This document shows, in pieces, positions 26,419 through 35,831 of a stretch of 64,000 nucleotides of DNA; positions within the stretch are counted from its first letter, which is position 1, and each line of letters opens with the position of its first letter. The stretch is taken from NCBI RefSeq assembly GCF_002157735.2, contig NZ_AP018689.1, positions 2,079,619 to 2,143,618 on the forward strand. The letters run 5' to 3'. The DNA is from Vibrio aphrogenes (GTDB lineage Bacteria > Pseudomonadota > Gammaproteobacteria > Enterobacterales > Vibrionaceae). The notes beneath the pieces were generated by a model. The model was not told the DNA's origin. It searched no databases and was given only the letters and a program-made list of their open reading frames with translations. The position numbers and the translations under genes were made by a program.

Positions 26419-26458
26419 ATATTACGTGTCATCGCCATTTGCTTACAGCACGTAATAT
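26419..26458. promoter_or_regulatory. Perfect 10-bp inverted repeat upstream of lpd
   Basis: ATATTACGTG (26419-26428) and CACGTAATAT (26449-26458) are exact reverse complements with a 20-base spacer; their centres are 30 bp apart. The pair lies in the aceF-lpd spacer about 200 bases upstream of the lpd start. It may be paired operator half-sites or an RNA stem. Confidence 0.45.
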
Positions 26459-26476
26459 CCAAATTCGATTGAAAAA

Positions 26477-26503
26477 ATAAGGTGGCGTTGTGCCACCCTA
26501 TTT
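26477..26503 (-). terminator. Terminator after aceF
   Basis: GGTGGC and GCCACC flank loop GTTGT, with an AATA/TATT extension after one mismatch. On the minus strand the stem is followed by TTATTTTTT. It lies just behind the aceF stop and separates aceEF from lpd. Confidence 0.75.
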
Positions 26504-26511
26504 CAACTCAA

Positions 26512-28407
26512 TTACAGTACCAAGCGGCGGATGTCGGATAGACAGCCGTTGAGGTATGTAATGAAGCGAGCACCTTCTGCGCCATCAATCACACGGTGAT
26601 CGTAAGACAGTGAAAGTGGAAGCTGTAGGCGTGGTTCAAATTCTTTACCATTCCATACTGGCTTCATTTCAGATTTAGATACCCCTAGGATACCCACTTC
26701 TGGAGCGTTAACGATTGGAGTAAACGCTGTACCACCGATACCGCCAAGGCTTGAGATAGTGAAACAACCGCCTTGCATATCAGAAGCAGTCAGTTTACCT
26801 GCACGTGCTTTCTTAGAAATCACAGCCAGTTCTTCAGATAATTCGTAAATGCCTTTTTTGTTGACATCTTTAAATACAGGAACCACTAGACCGTTTGGCG
26901 TATCAACCGCAATACCTACGTTCACGTATTTCTTAAGAATGATGCTTTCGCCATCTTCAGAAAGAGAAGAGTTAAATGCAGGGAAGGCTTCTAGCGCTTT
27001 CGCGACAGCTTTCATGATGAACACAAGTGGTGTGATCTTCATGCCAGTGTCTTTCTTCGCTTCAATAGCATTTTGTTCTTTACGGAACGCTTCTAGAGCT
27101 GTGATATCAGCATTGTCCCACTGTGTAACGTGCGGGATCATTACCCAGTTACGGTGCAGGTTAGCGCCAGAGATTTTCTTAATCTTAGACAGTTTTTGAA
27201 CTTCGGTTTCACCAAACTTGCTGAAGTCCACTTTTGGCCAAGGAAGAAGACCTAGTGCACTGCCGTCGCCATTGCCAGATGCTGCTGCACCAGACTCTAG
27301 ACGTTTTAGTGCTTCTTTAACGAAGTTTTGTACGTCTTCTTTCAAGATACGGCTCTTACGACCAGTACCTTTCACTTTCGCTAGGTTTACACCGAACTCA
27401 CGTGCTAAACGACGAACCACTGGAGAAGCATGAGCGTACTCATTATTCTCTTGGAAACCAGGGCCTTGGAAATCACCGGTTGATGCAGGCGCTTGAGGCG
27501 CTGCTGGAGTTGAAGCCGATGCAGGTGCCGCAGCTGGGGCTGGAGCAGCTGCTTGTGGTGCAGATGCTGCGCCAGCGACTTCAAATACCATGATCAATGA
27601 ACCCGTTGATACTTTATCACCGGCATTGATTTTGATTTCTTTTACTACGCCAGCAAATGGCGCTGGAACTTCCATTGATGCTTTGTCGCCTTCAACCGTG
27701 ATCAAAGATTGCTCTTCTTCAACAGTATCGCCAACGGCAACCATCACTTCAGTCACTTCAACTTCATCGCCACCGATATCAGGAACGTTCACTTCTTTCG
27801 CAGCTGATGCCGCAGGTGCTGCTGTTTCTTGTGGAGCGGCTTCTGCTACCGGAGCCGATGGAGCGCCTGAGCCTGCCACTTCAAATACCATGATAAGTGA
27901 GCCAGTCGTCACTTTATCACCAGTATTTACTTTAAGTTCTTTAAGAACACCCGCAAAAGGAGCCGGTACTTCCATTGATGCTTTGTCGCCTTCAACAGTT
28001 AGAAGTGATTGCTCTTCTTCAATACTGTCACCGATAGCTACCATGATTTCAGTCACTTCAACTTCATCACCGCCGATATCAGGAACATGAACTTCTTTTA
28101 GTTCAGCGGCGGCTGGAGCTGCTGCAGGAGCCGCTTCTGTTTTTGGAGCTTCTGGAGCTGGAGCCGCTGCTGCGCCCTCCGCTTCAAAGACCATGATAAA
28201 TGAACCAGTTGAAACTGAATCACCTACATTGACTTTAATTTCTTTTACAATACCCGCTTGTGGCGCAGGAACTTCCATGGAAGCTTTATCGCCTTCAACC
28301 GTAATCAGAGACTGCTCTTCTTCAACCTTGTCACCAACGTTTACTAGAATCTCAGTAACTTCAACCTCATCGGCACCAATGTCAGGTACATTAATTTCGA
28401 TTGTCAT
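26512..28407 (-). CDS. aceF: Dihydrolipoyllysine acetyltransferase, E2 of pyruvate dehydrogenase
   Basis: E2 passes the acetyl group from E1 to CoA and forms the core of the complex. The 631 residues hold three lipoyl domains with lipoylated lysines at K41, K142 and K242 (each in [11 protein letters not shown]), joined by Ala/Pro-rich linkers. A peripheral subunit-binding domain lies at about 323-359, followed by the catalytic domain with H604 and D608 in [10 protein letters not shown]. Three lipoyl domains match the E. coli layout. The domains are also highly similar at DNA level. It lies 80 bases behind aceE with an AAAGGAAAG ribosome site. Confidence 0.97.
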   Translation of the reverse strand: MTIEINVPDIGADEVEVTEILVNVGDKVEEEQSLITVEGDKASMEVPAPQAGIVKEIKVNVGDSVSTGSFIMVFEAEGAAAAPAPEAPKTEAAPAAAPAAAELKEVHVPDIGGDEVEVTEIMVAIGDSIEEEQSLLTVEGDKASMEVPAPFAGVLKELKVNTGDKVTTGSLIMVFEVAGSGAPSAPVAEAAPQETAAPAASAAKEVNVPDIGGDEVEVTEVMVAVGDTVEEEQSLITVEGDKASMEVPAPFAGVVKEIKINAGDKVSTGSLIMVFEVAGAASAPQAAAPAPAAAPASASTPAAPQAPASTGDFQGPGFQENNEYAHASPVVRRLAREFGVNLAKVKGTGRKSRILKEDVQNFVKEALKRLESGAAASGNGDGSALGLLPWPKVDFSKFGETEVQKLSKIKKISGANLHRNWVMIPHVTQWDNADITALEAFRKEQNAIEAKKDTGMKITPLVFIMKAVAKALEAFPAFNSSLSEDGESIILKKYVNVGIAVDTPNGLVVPVFKDVNKKGIYELSEELAVISKKARAGKLTASDMQGGCFTISSLGGIGGTAFTPIVNAPEVGILGVSKSEMKPVWNGKEFEPRLQLPLSLSYDHRVIDGAEGARFITYLNGCLSDIRRLVL

Positions 28408-28487
28408 TCGTCTTTCCTTTATTTGATTGAAGTGTGCAACCTGCCTTTAGTCATGCTGCACACCTTCATTCTTATGCGTTTAGTGAA

Positions 28488-31151
28488 TTAAGCGTGCAGT
28501 GGGTTAACTTTATCTGCATCAATGTTGAATTTCGCAATCGCTTCAGTAACGACTGATTTCTCAACATCACCACGTTTCACAAGTTCTGTTAGCGCTGCAA
28601 CCACGACATAGCCTGCATTCACTTCGAAGTGACGACGTAGGTTGTCACGGCTGTCTGAACGACCAAAGCCATCTGTACCCAACACTTTGTAAGATTCAGC
28701 AGGAACGAATGCACGAACTTGGTCGGCATAGTTCTTCATGTAATCTGTCGCAGCAATAGCAGGCTCAGAGCCTAGTACTGTTGTAATGTAAGGCACTTTT
28801 TGCTCAGCTTCTGGGTGAAGCATGTTGTAACGCTCAGCATCTTGACCATCACGAGTCAATTCGTTGAAAGACGTTACAGAGAACACGTCAGAGGCAATGC
28901 CGTACTCTTCACTTAGAATTTGTGCGGCTTTACGCACTTCATTCATGATTGTACCCGAGCTCATCAACTGAACTTTCGACTTGCTACCTGCGTAAGTTTC
29001 TAGCTTGTAGATACCACGACGGATACCCTCTTCAGCGCCTTCTGGCATTGCTGGCATGTGGTAGTTTTCATTCATTACCGTTAGGTAGTAGTAAACGTTC
29101 TCTTGCTCACCGTACATGCGACGGATACCGTCTTGCATGATAACAGCCACTTCATAAGCGAATGTTGGGTCGTAAGAAATACAGTTAGGAACCGTATTCG
29201 CCATGATGTGTGAGTGGCCATCTTCGTGCTGTAGACCTTCACCGTTTAACGTTGTACGGCCTGCTGTAGCACCAAGTAGGAAACCGCGAGCTTGTTGGTC
29301 ACCTGCCATCCACGCCATGTCGCCCACACGTTGGAAGCCGAACATTGAGTAGTAGATGTAGAACGGAATCATTGGCAAGTTGTTAGTGCTGTATGACGTT
29401 GCCGCAGCAACCCATGAAGACATTGCACCTAACTCATTAATACCTTCTTGTAAAACTTGACCTGAAGTTGCTTCTTTGTAGTAAGAAACCACACCACGGT
29501 CTTCAGGTGTGTAAGTCTGGCCATTCGGGTTGTAGATACCGATTTGACGGAATAGGCCTTCCATACCGAAAGTACGCGCTTCGTCAGCAATGATTGGTAC
29601 GATGTTTTCACCGATACCTTTATCTTTTAGCAAGATATTTAGCGTACGAACAAATGCCATTGTGGTTGAGATATCACGCTTTTGTTCAGTTAATAGCGCA
29701 TCAAACTCACCGAGTTCAGGAATGGTTAGCTCTTGAGTAAATTTAGGTAAACGCTGAGGCGTGTAACCATGTAGAGCTTTACGACGAGCGTGTAGGTATT
29801 CGTATTCTTTCGAACCTTCTTCTAGTGTTAGATAAGGAAGATCTTTCACTTTCTCATCCGTTAGAAGATCTTGTAGACCTAAACGATCGCGTAAGTGAAG
29901 AACATGCGTCATGTCCATTTTCTTCACTTGGTGTGCAATGTTTTTACCTTCTGCCGCATCACCCATACCGTAACCTTTAACAGTTTTCGCTAGAATAACC
30001 GTTGGACGACCTTTGGTTTCTTGTGCATTTTTGTAAGCAGCATACAGTTTAGAAGACTCGTGACCACCACGCTTCAATTCGAAGATTTGATCATCAGTCA
30101 TGTCAGCAACAAGTGCTGCTGTTTCAGGATATTTACCGAAGAAGTGTTCACGTACGTAAGCACCATCTTTCGATTTAAAGGTTTGGTAATCGCCATCGAT
30201 AGTTTCATTCATAAGCTGTAGAAGCTTACCTGTTGTATCTTTAGCAAGTAGTGAATCCCAGTTATTACCCCAGATCACTTTCACGACGTTCCAACCAGCA
30301 CCTTTAAATAGACCTTCAAGTTCTTGAATGATCTTACCGTTACCCATTACCGGGCCATCTAGACGCTGTAGGTTACAGTTGATTAGGAAGCATAGGTTGT
30401 CGAGTTTTTCACGAGCAGCGAAAGAGATTGCACCACGTGATTCTGGCTCATCCATCTCACCATCACCTAAGAACGCGTAAACACGTTGCTCAGAAGTATC
30501 TTTCAAACCACGGCCTTCAAGGTACTTCAAGAAGCGAGCTTGATAAATAGAAGCAATTGGGCCAAGACCCATAGATACCGTTGGGAACTGCCAGAATTCA
30601 GGCATTAATTTAGGGTGTGGATATGAAGGGATACCTTTACCATCAACTTCTTGACGGAAGTTATCAAGTTGCTCTTCAGTCAAACGACCTTCAAGGAAAG
30701 CACGAGCGTAGATCCCTGGAGAGATATGACCTTGATAATAAACTAAATCGCCACCGTCTTTTTCGTTTGGAGCACGGAAGAAGTGGTTAAAACAAACTTC
30801 ATAAAACGCAGCTGAAGATTGGTAAGACGCCATGTGGCCGCCTAGCTCTAAATCTTTTTTAGATGCACGAAGTACAATCATAACGGCGTTCCAACGAATG
30901 ATCGCACGAATACGGCGCTCTAACGTAGTATCACCAGGATATGCCGGCTCTTGTGCTGCCGGAATAGTGTTTATGTAGTTTGTGTTAATGCCAGTTGGCA
31001 TATCAACACCGTCTAAACGAGCTTTATCTAGAACTTGCTCTAGCAAATATTGAGCGCGCTCGACACCTTCTTCACGTACCACTGATTCAAGAGCAGCTAA
31101 CCATTCTTGAGTTTCCAGTGCATCAACGTCATTATTCATGACTTCAGACAT
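28488..31151 (-). CDS. aceE: Pyruvate dehydrogenase E1 component (homodimeric)
   Basis: Decarboxylates pyruvate with thiamine diphosphate and acetylates E2. The 887 residues are the length of the homodimeric gammaproteobacterial E1. Characteristic stretches are GGHMASYQSSA, the ThDP/magnesium motif GDGEMDEPES ending in LINCN, and AAGKN/KTVKGYGMG. AAAAGGA precedes the ATG. It is 47 bases downstream of pdhR and likely shares its transcript, so PdhR would control it. Confidence 0.98.
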   Translation of the reverse strand: MSEVMNNDVDALETQEWLAALESVVREEGVERAQYLLEQVLDKARLDGVDMPTGINTNYINTIPAAQEPAYPGDTTLERRIRAIIRWNAVMIVLRASKKDLELGGHMASYQSSAAFYEVCFNHFFRAPNEKDGGDLVYYQGHISPGIYARAFLEGRLTEEQLDNFRQEVDGKGIPSYPHPKLMPEFWQFPTVSMGLGPIASIYQARFLKYLEGRGLKDTSEQRVYAFLGDGEMDEPESRGAISFAAREKLDNLCFLINCNLQRLDGPVMGNGKIIQELEGLFKGAGWNVVKVIWGNNWDSLLAKDTTGKLLQLMNETIDGDYQTFKSKDGAYVREHFFGKYPETAALVADMTDDQIFELKRGGHESSKLYAAYKNAQETKGRPTVILAKTVKGYGMGDAAEGKNIAHQVKKMDMTHVLHLRDRLGLQDLLTDEKVKDLPYLTLEEGSKEYEYLHARRKALHGYTPQRLPKFTQELTIPELGEFDALLTEQKRDISTTMAFVRTLNILLKDKGIGENIVPIIADEARTFGMEGLFRQIGIYNPNGQTYTPEDRGVVSYYKEATSGQVLQEGINELGAMSSWVAAATSYSTNNLPMIPFYIYYSMFGFQRVGDMAWMAGDQQARGFLLGATAGRTTLNGEGLQHEDGHSHIMANTVPNCISYDPTFAYEVAVIMQDGIRRMYGEQENVYYYLTVMNENYHMPAMPEGAEEGIRRGIYKLETYAGSKSKVQLMSSGTIMNEVRKAAQILSEEYGIASDVFSVTSFNELTRDGQDAERYNMLHPEAEQKVPYITTVLGSEPAIAATDYMKNYADQVRAFVPAESYKVLGTDGFGRSDSRDNLRRHFEVNAGYVVVAALTELVKRGDVEKSVVTEAIAKFNIDADKVNPLHA

Positions 31152-31198
31152 GGCGATCTATCCTTTTGTTGGTTTGACTGACCAGCGAGTAGCCAATC

Positions 31199-31966
31199 TT
31201 ATGATTCGTTAGCTTGTTGAATACGGCGCAATGAGCGCTCGCGACGACTCTCTTCTCGAGTCAAATCCAACAAGGTTTCTTCGATATAAGCCAAGTGGGC
31301 ATGCGATGCTTTACGGGCCTTTTCTGGTTCACGCTCTAGGATCGCTTGCACAATACTGGCACGGTGATGACTCACCTTTTCCACCACTTCATCACGACGA
31401 TGAAGTAATTCTAAATTCTGTAATACATTCTGTTGTAGCAAAGGTGCTAAGCTTCGAACAATGTGTAATAACACCACATTGTGAGCCGCTTCAGAGATGG
31501 CAATCAATACCGCCATCACCGCCTTAGATTCGGCGACAACATCTTTATTCTCTATGGCTTTCTCAACTTCTTTTTGACATTGAGAAATGCGTTTAAAGTC
31601 TTCTTCAGTACCACGTAATGCGGCAAAATACGCTGAGATCCCTTCCATTGCATGACGAGATTCGAGTAAGTCGAGTTGTGTTTCTGAATGCGTCGACAAT
31701 AACTCTAGCAAAGGGTCTGAAAAAGACGTCCACAAACTGTCACTAACAAATGTACCGCCACCTTGTTTGCGCGTTAATAGGCGCTTAGCTTCAAGACGTT
31801 GAATAGCTTCACGGATAGAAGGACGAGACACATCAAACTGTTTTGCTAATTCTCGTTCAGGCAATAATTGCTGACCTGGAGAAAGTGTGCCTTCTAAAAT
31901 CAACCGTTCAATTTCCTGTTCAATCACATCAGAAAGCTTCGGCTGACGAATCCTTTGATAAGCCAT
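31199..31966 (-). CDS. pdhR: Pyruvate dehydrogenase complex repressor, GntR family
   Basis: PdhR senses pyruvate and represses pdhR-aceEF. The 255 residues comprise an N-terminal winged helix (about 8-75, with [26 protein letters not shown]) and a C-terminal FCD effector domain. Two consensus PdhR boxes lie upstream, indicating autoregulation. It is the first gene of the aceEF operon. Confidence 0.95.
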   Translation of the reverse strand: MAYQRIRQPKLSDVIEQEIERLILEGTLSPGQQLLPERELAKQFDVSRPSIREAIQRLEAKRLLTRKQGGGTFVSDSLWTSFSDPLLELLSTHSETQLDLLESRHAMEGISAYFAALRGTEEDFKRISQCQKEVEKAIENKDVVAESKAVMAVLIAISEAAHNVVLLHIVRSLAPLLQQNVLQNLELLHRRDEVVEKVSHHRASIVQAILEREPEKARKASHAHLAYIEETLLDLTREESRRERSLRRIQQANES

Positions 31967-31996
31967 GATTAATTTGTCTTCTTATTTGCGGTTGTA

Positions 31997-32013
31997 AATT
32001 GGTAATACCAATT
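31997..32013 (-). promoter_or_regulatory. PdhR operator 1
   Basis: AATTGGTAATACCAATT is a perfect palindrome around three central bases and fits the PdhR consensus ATTGGTNNNACCAAT. It begins 31 bases before the pdhR start. Confidence 0.85.
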
Positions 32014-32134
32014 ACCAGACTCACCAAAAAGTTTACATAAACTAAACATACGTGTCTAGTCAAAATTGACCCAAATCAAAGAATGGTAAGACCTTAACCA
32101 GTTAGTAACAAAATCATTCTAAAACAACAATAAT

Positions 32135-32149
32135 ATTGGTAAGACCAAT
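32135..32149 (-). promoter_or_regulatory. PdhR operator 2
   Basis: ATTGGTAAGACCAAT is an exact match to the PdhR consensus, including the E. coli central AAG, about 170 bases upstream of pdhR. Confidence 0.85.
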
Positions 32150-32215
32150 TAATTATTGGACAATTAGACTATTATTTGATGACAAAGAATAACGAAAATT
32201 TGTTAAAAACGTGAC

Positions 32216-32231
32216 TTTGATCTCGATCAAA
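32216..32231 (-). promoter_or_regulatory. FNR-type binding site upstream of pdhR
   Basis: TTTGATCTCGATCAAA contains a perfect TTGAT-N4-ATCAA FNR box. The only gene it can regulate at this distance on the minus strand is pdhR-aceEF, since ampD ends toward it. Confidence 0.65.
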
Positions 32232-32394
32232 TTGACTCTTACTTCATTTTGGTTTAGGGGATTATTACCTTGGTTTTTTACAAAAAGATTATTAGCGATA
32301 AGACAAACAACAAGCTTGAGAAAAAAAGCAGAAAAATATGATATTTTCAGAATAGAAACAGTAGGTTATAAATGATTAGTTCATAGAAAATCAG

Positions 32395-32949
32395 TTACTT
32401 AGGGACGGTTAATAAACTTCTAAAATAACGCCAATCGAATCCCAAGCCAGGGTCCGTTTTTCTCAGCGGGGCAATATATTGATGACCAGTAATACGTGGA
32501 AGGGTAATTTGCGGATAGCGCACCATCAATAAATGAGTCACCGTAGCCAATGAGTGATACTGCTCTTGGGTATACACATCAAAGTCGCTGCCTTCAAGTT
32601 CAATTCCGATAGAATAGTCGTTGCAACGCTCCACTCCTGCAAAGCTTGATTTTCCCGCATGCCAAGCACGAGCATTAAAAGGGACAAATTGGATGATCTC
32701 GCCATCACGACGAATAAAGCAATGCGCCGAAACCCCCATCTTATGGATCACCTTAAAGAAAGGATGCTCATTGGCGTCCAACTTACCGGTAAAAAATTGT
32801 TCAACATAAGGCCCACCATACTGCCCTGGTGGCAAACTAATATTATGCACCACCAGCAAGGAAACTGGGGTTTGCTCAGGCCTTTGATCAAAAAATGGTG
32901 AGGGCACGTGTTTAACGTCAGAAAGCCATGAGTCGGGTGTGATGTGCAT
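32395..32949 (-). CDS. ampD: 1,6-anhydro-N-acetylmuramyl-L-alanine amidase AmpD
   Basis: A cytoplasmic zinc amidase that removes the peptide from anhydromuropeptides in cell-wall recycling, limiting the beta-lactamase-inducing signal. The 184 residues carry the expected ligands H35 (VVHNI), H156 (TGHQYI) and D166 (KTDPG), and the catalytic E117 in IGIELEG. No signal peptide is present, which separates AmpD from periplasmic amidases. No ampE follows. Upstream on the same strand lies the lyase gene of the LacI/NhaC cassette. Confidence 0.95.
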   Translation of the reverse strand: MHITPDSWLSDVKHVPSPFFDQRPEQTPVSLLVVHNISLPPGQYGGPYVEQFFTGKLDANEHPFFKVIHKMGVSAHCFIRRDGEIIQFVPFNARAWHAGKSSFAGVERCNDYSIGIELEGSDFDVYTQEQYHSLATVTHLLMVRYPQITLPRITGHQYIAPLRKTDPGLGFDWRYFRSLLTVPK

Positions 32950-33059
32950 AGCGAGCGCCTTATTGATGATGTAAAGTTATTCTGTCGTACCCATAAATCA
33001 AATTCAAGTAACCAACCAATAAGGCGCTACTCTTGCTATATTAAAATTAAAAATAACGA

Positions 33060-34226
33060 TTATGTTAATGCCTCTTTGATTCTAATAAATGCTTCATTCA
33101 ATGTTGCTTTTGGGCATCCTAAATTTAACCGGACAAAACCTGTTCCCTCTTTGCCAAAACTGATTCCCATACTAGGAACAATCCCAGCTCTAATAAATCG
33201 CTCCTCCAATTCTGTGTCGGTTAAATTGAGCAATCGACAATCTAACCAAGCTAAGTATCCTGCTTGAGGCGGGATGAATCTCACCCCGGAAAGCTCCTTG
33301 GATATAAACTGCTCAAGCTGAGTAATATTTTCTCTTAAATACGATCTTAATTCTTCCAGCCAATCTGAACAGGTTTGGTAAGCTGTTGTCGCGGCAACAA
33401 TAGATAGACAGTTAAAAACATCCATGCCATGAGCATCCAAGTTACGAAGATACTCAGATCTGACTGACTCATCAGGGATCATAAAATTGGAAATACGTAA
33501 TGATGATAAGCCAAAGGTTTTACTCGCTGCGGTTGCCACAATTAAACGCTCGCGTAATAAATCAGGTAAACGTAATGCTGAATAATATTGCTTATCAGAA
33601 ATAGCTAAGTCTCCCCAGATTTCATCACTTAATAACCACACATGATATTTACGGCACAACTCAGCAATTTTTAGAACTTCAGCTTCAGACCATACTCTCC
33701 CAGTTGGATTATGAGGATTACAAAAAATAAGCACCTTAGTACCTTGAGCAAAACACGCCTCTAAATGCTCAAAGTCCAGTTGATATTCACCATCATTTTC
33801 CAATAATGGGTTTTCTACAACGACACGATCATTCAAATTAATGATCTTTCTAAATGAACCATAACCTGGGCTCTGCAAAACGATTGAATCACCACTTTTT
33901 GTGAGCATTTGTATTGCTAATGATAATCCAGGTAAAACCCCATGCACCGTTGTTATCCATTCTTTTTTTACAACTGTATTGTGGTGGTTTTGATACCAAT
34001 CAATGATCGCTTGATAGTAAGTATCATCTCTTTCCGAGTAACCAAATACACCATGATCAATACGTTGCTGTAAGGCATCTAATACCAAGGTAGGAGCTTT
34101 AAAATCATAATCCGATACCCACATAGGCAATAAATCATTACCAGTTAACCCTAACTTTTGTGGCATATTGTCCCATTTTAAGGACCCCGTATCTTTACGA
34201 TTTATAAGTTGATCGAATGAATTCAT
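33060..34226 (-). CDS. PLP-dependent C-S lyase / aminotransferase-fold protein, MalY/PatB family
   Basis: A 388-residue fold-type I PLP enzyme. It starts like MalY/PatB (RKDTGSLKWDN, LPMWVSDYDF) and has the NPHNPTGR motif (N173 region), D201 in SDEIWGD, and the PLP lysine K236 in ASKTFGLSSLR. Family members cleave cystathionine or other cysteine S-conjugates to thiol, pyruvate and ammonia; some have other roles. It lies 11 bases behind the NhaC-like gene with an AAGGGAA ribosome site, so both are surely one transcript. The substrate is not known; one imported by the neighbouring transporter is likely. Confidence 0.85.
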   Translation of the reverse strand: MNSFDQLINRKDTGSLKWDNMPQKLGLTGNDLLPMWVSDYDFKAPTLVLDALQQRIDHGVFGYSERDDTYYQAIIDWYQNHHNTVVKKEWITTVHGVLPGLSLAIQMLTKSGDSIVLQSPGYGSFRKIINLNDRVVVENPLLENDGEYQLDFEHLEACFAQGTKVLIFCNPHNPTGRVWSEAEVLKIAELCRKYHVWLLSDEIWGDLAISDKQYYSALRLPDLLRERLIVATAASKTFGLSSLRISNFMIPDESVRSEYLRNLDAHGMDVFNCLSIVAATTAYQTCSDWLEELRSYLRENITQLEQFISKELSGVRFIPPQAGYLAWLDCRLLNLTDTELEERFIRAGIVPSMGISFGKEGTGFVRLNLGCPKATLNEAFIRIKEALT

Positions 34227-34237
34227 ATACTATTCCC

Positions 34238-35713
34238 TTATTTGGATTCCACTATTGGCATTTCTGAACATTTATCAGTGGCTTTATCTTCACTTTTTTC
34301 AGGCTCGACTTTTGCAATACAAAAACCGGTAAAACCATAAATTAAAGCGAAAATTATTCCGGTGTAACATTGAATAGCCCAAGGAAGATAGTCCAACGTG
34401 GGTACCCCTAATGTACTTGCCATATAAATACCAGCAGAGGTCCAAGGTACTAACGGCTCAATAATCGTTCCGGCATCTTCAATCGTACGGGATAGGTTTT
34501 TGGTATCCAATCCCATTTTCCGATAGGCATCTTGGAATAGTTCTCCCGGTATCAATAATGCTAACTTACCATCTGAAGTCGTACTAACGACAATAATGGT
34601 TGCGACTATAGTGGAACTAATGAGTTGCCCTGTCGTGCGGATAGCATGTAAGAACTTACTTAAAACCACATTCAGAGCACCAATTAAGCTTAAGATCCCC
34701 GCAAATGAAAATGCACAAAAAACCAAAAGTATAGTTCCCATCATTGAAAATAACCCACCACGATTCAGTAAGTTGGCGACATCAGGAACCAAGCCATGGA
34801 TATTGTGACCATTTTCAGAAAACATAGAGACATTAAACCCTTCTACGTAGGCTTGAAAACCTTGTTTCAAGGTGAAGTCTTGAAGAATGATTCCGAGAAC
34901 AATGGCAATGACAGAGGCACTAAGCATGAGAGGTAAGACAGGCTTCTTCGTTAATGCTCCCCATAAAATCATCACCGGAGGGATAATCAGCAAAATATTA
35001 AAGTGATATAATGACTCCAAGCCTAAACTAATTTGCATCACTTTTTCTGGCTCACTAACAGAAGATATGTCAGCATTCTGTCCTGCAAAAAAGAACACAA
35101 CCGATGCGATAACAAAGCCCGGTATCGTTGTATATAACATATGTTGAATATGAACATACAATGTCGTCCCTGATACGACAGGAGCAAAGTTCGTCGAATC
35201 AGACAATGGTGATATTTTATCGCCAAAATAAGCACCAGAAACAACCGCTCCGGCAGCTGCAGCTAAAGAAACATTTAATCCAGCAGCAACCCCCATTAAG
35301 GCAACACCAACCGTACCTGCTGATCCCCAAGAAGTACCAGTACAAAGAGACACGACACTGGTAACAAAAAAAGCAGCAATCAATATGTATTCTGGGGTAA
35401 TGACTTTTAATCCCCAATACACCATATAAGGAATCGTGCCAGAAACCATCCAGCTAGCAATCAATCCCCCTACCGATATTAAAATTAAAATAACAGGCAT
35501 TGCTTTCGCTAATTTCTCTACGATAGCATTAATGATTTCCTCCCAGCTATACCCTATCTTCCATGCAATACAACCTGTTATCGCTGCCGAAATTAATAGC
35601 AAGACTTCAATACGAAGACCTAATATTCCATATCCGACCGCTAACAGCGCAAACATCACGACTATCGGTGTGAGCGCCAAGCCAAATGATGGAAGAGGCT
35701 TAGAATTAATCAT
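34238..35713 (-). CDS. NhaC-family sodium/proton antiporter-like transporter
   Basis: A 491-residue membrane protein with about a dozen hydrophobic segments. The NhaC signature regions CTGTSWGSAGTVGVA, SGAYFGDKISPLSDSTNFA and, in the second half, WTSAGIYMASTLGV are all visible. NhaC members exchange Na+ for H+, but several members linked to amino-acid operons were predicted to import methionine, tyrosine or other solutes. Here the gene is coupled to a PLP lyase and fronted by a LacI-type operator, which favours solute uptake over ion homeostasis (inference). The start has GAGGATA, and the upstream sequence carries a second near-copy of this ribosome-site segment. Confidence 0.85.
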   Translation of the reverse strand: MINSKPLPSFGLALTPIVVMFALLAVGYGILGLRIEVLLLISAAITGCIAWKIGYSWEEIINAIVEKLAKAMPVILILISVGGLIASWMVSGTIPYMVYWGLKVITPEYILIAAFFVTSVVSLCTGTSWGSAGTVGVALMGVAAGLNVSLAAAAGAVVSGAYFGDKISPLSDSTNFAPVVSGTTLYVHIQHMLYTTIPGFVIASVVFFFAGQNADISSVSEPEKVMQISLGLESLYHFNILLIIPPVMILWGALTKKPVLPLMLSASVIAIVLGIILQDFTLKQGFQAYVEGFNVSMFSENGHNIHGLVPDVANLLNRGGLFSMMGTILLVFCAFSFAGILSLIGALNVVLSKFLHAIRTTGQLISSTIVATIIVVSTTSDGKLALLIPGELFQDAYRKMGLDTKNLSRTIEDAGTIIEPLVPWTSAGIYMASTLGVPTLDYLPWAIQCYTGIIFALIYGFTGFCIAKVEPEKSEDKATDKCSEMPIVESK

Positions 35714-35792
35714 AGTATTTATCCTCAGAATTTATCCTGAGCAAATAGTAACCAGCTAATAACTCACAAAATGAGACCCCTATACCGTTTCA

Positions 35793-35808
35793 ATGTAAGC
35801 GCTTACAT
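35793..35808. promoter_or_regulatory. LacI-family operator in front of the NhaC-like gene
   Basis: ATGTAAGCGCTTACAT is a perfect 16-bp palindrome with the central CG typical of LacI/GalR-family operators. It sits 80 bases upstream of the transporter start, between it and the LacI-family regulator, and would overlap a candidate promoter whose -10 is TATAGG on the minus strand. Confidence 0.75.
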
Positions 35809-35831
35809 GTGATGAATGAATGCAACCTTCA

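Larger units (their letters stand above)
31967..32394. other. 428-base regulatory spacer upstream of pdhR
   Basis: The spacer between the ampD stop and the pdhR start is AT-rich. It holds two PdhR boxes and one FNR box. I see no open frame or stable terminator in the rest. Confidence 0.7.

Noticed and set aside
27590..28090. Plus-strand open frame of 166 codons opposite aceF
   Set aside because: It is a shadow of the Ala/Pro/Val-rich lipoyl domains of AceF on the opposite strand. The motif content of aceF is unmistakable.
32944..33267. Plus-strand open frame of 107 codons over the ampD-lyase junction
   Set aside because: Most of it is antisense to the conserved lyase C-terminus and it has no recognisable features.
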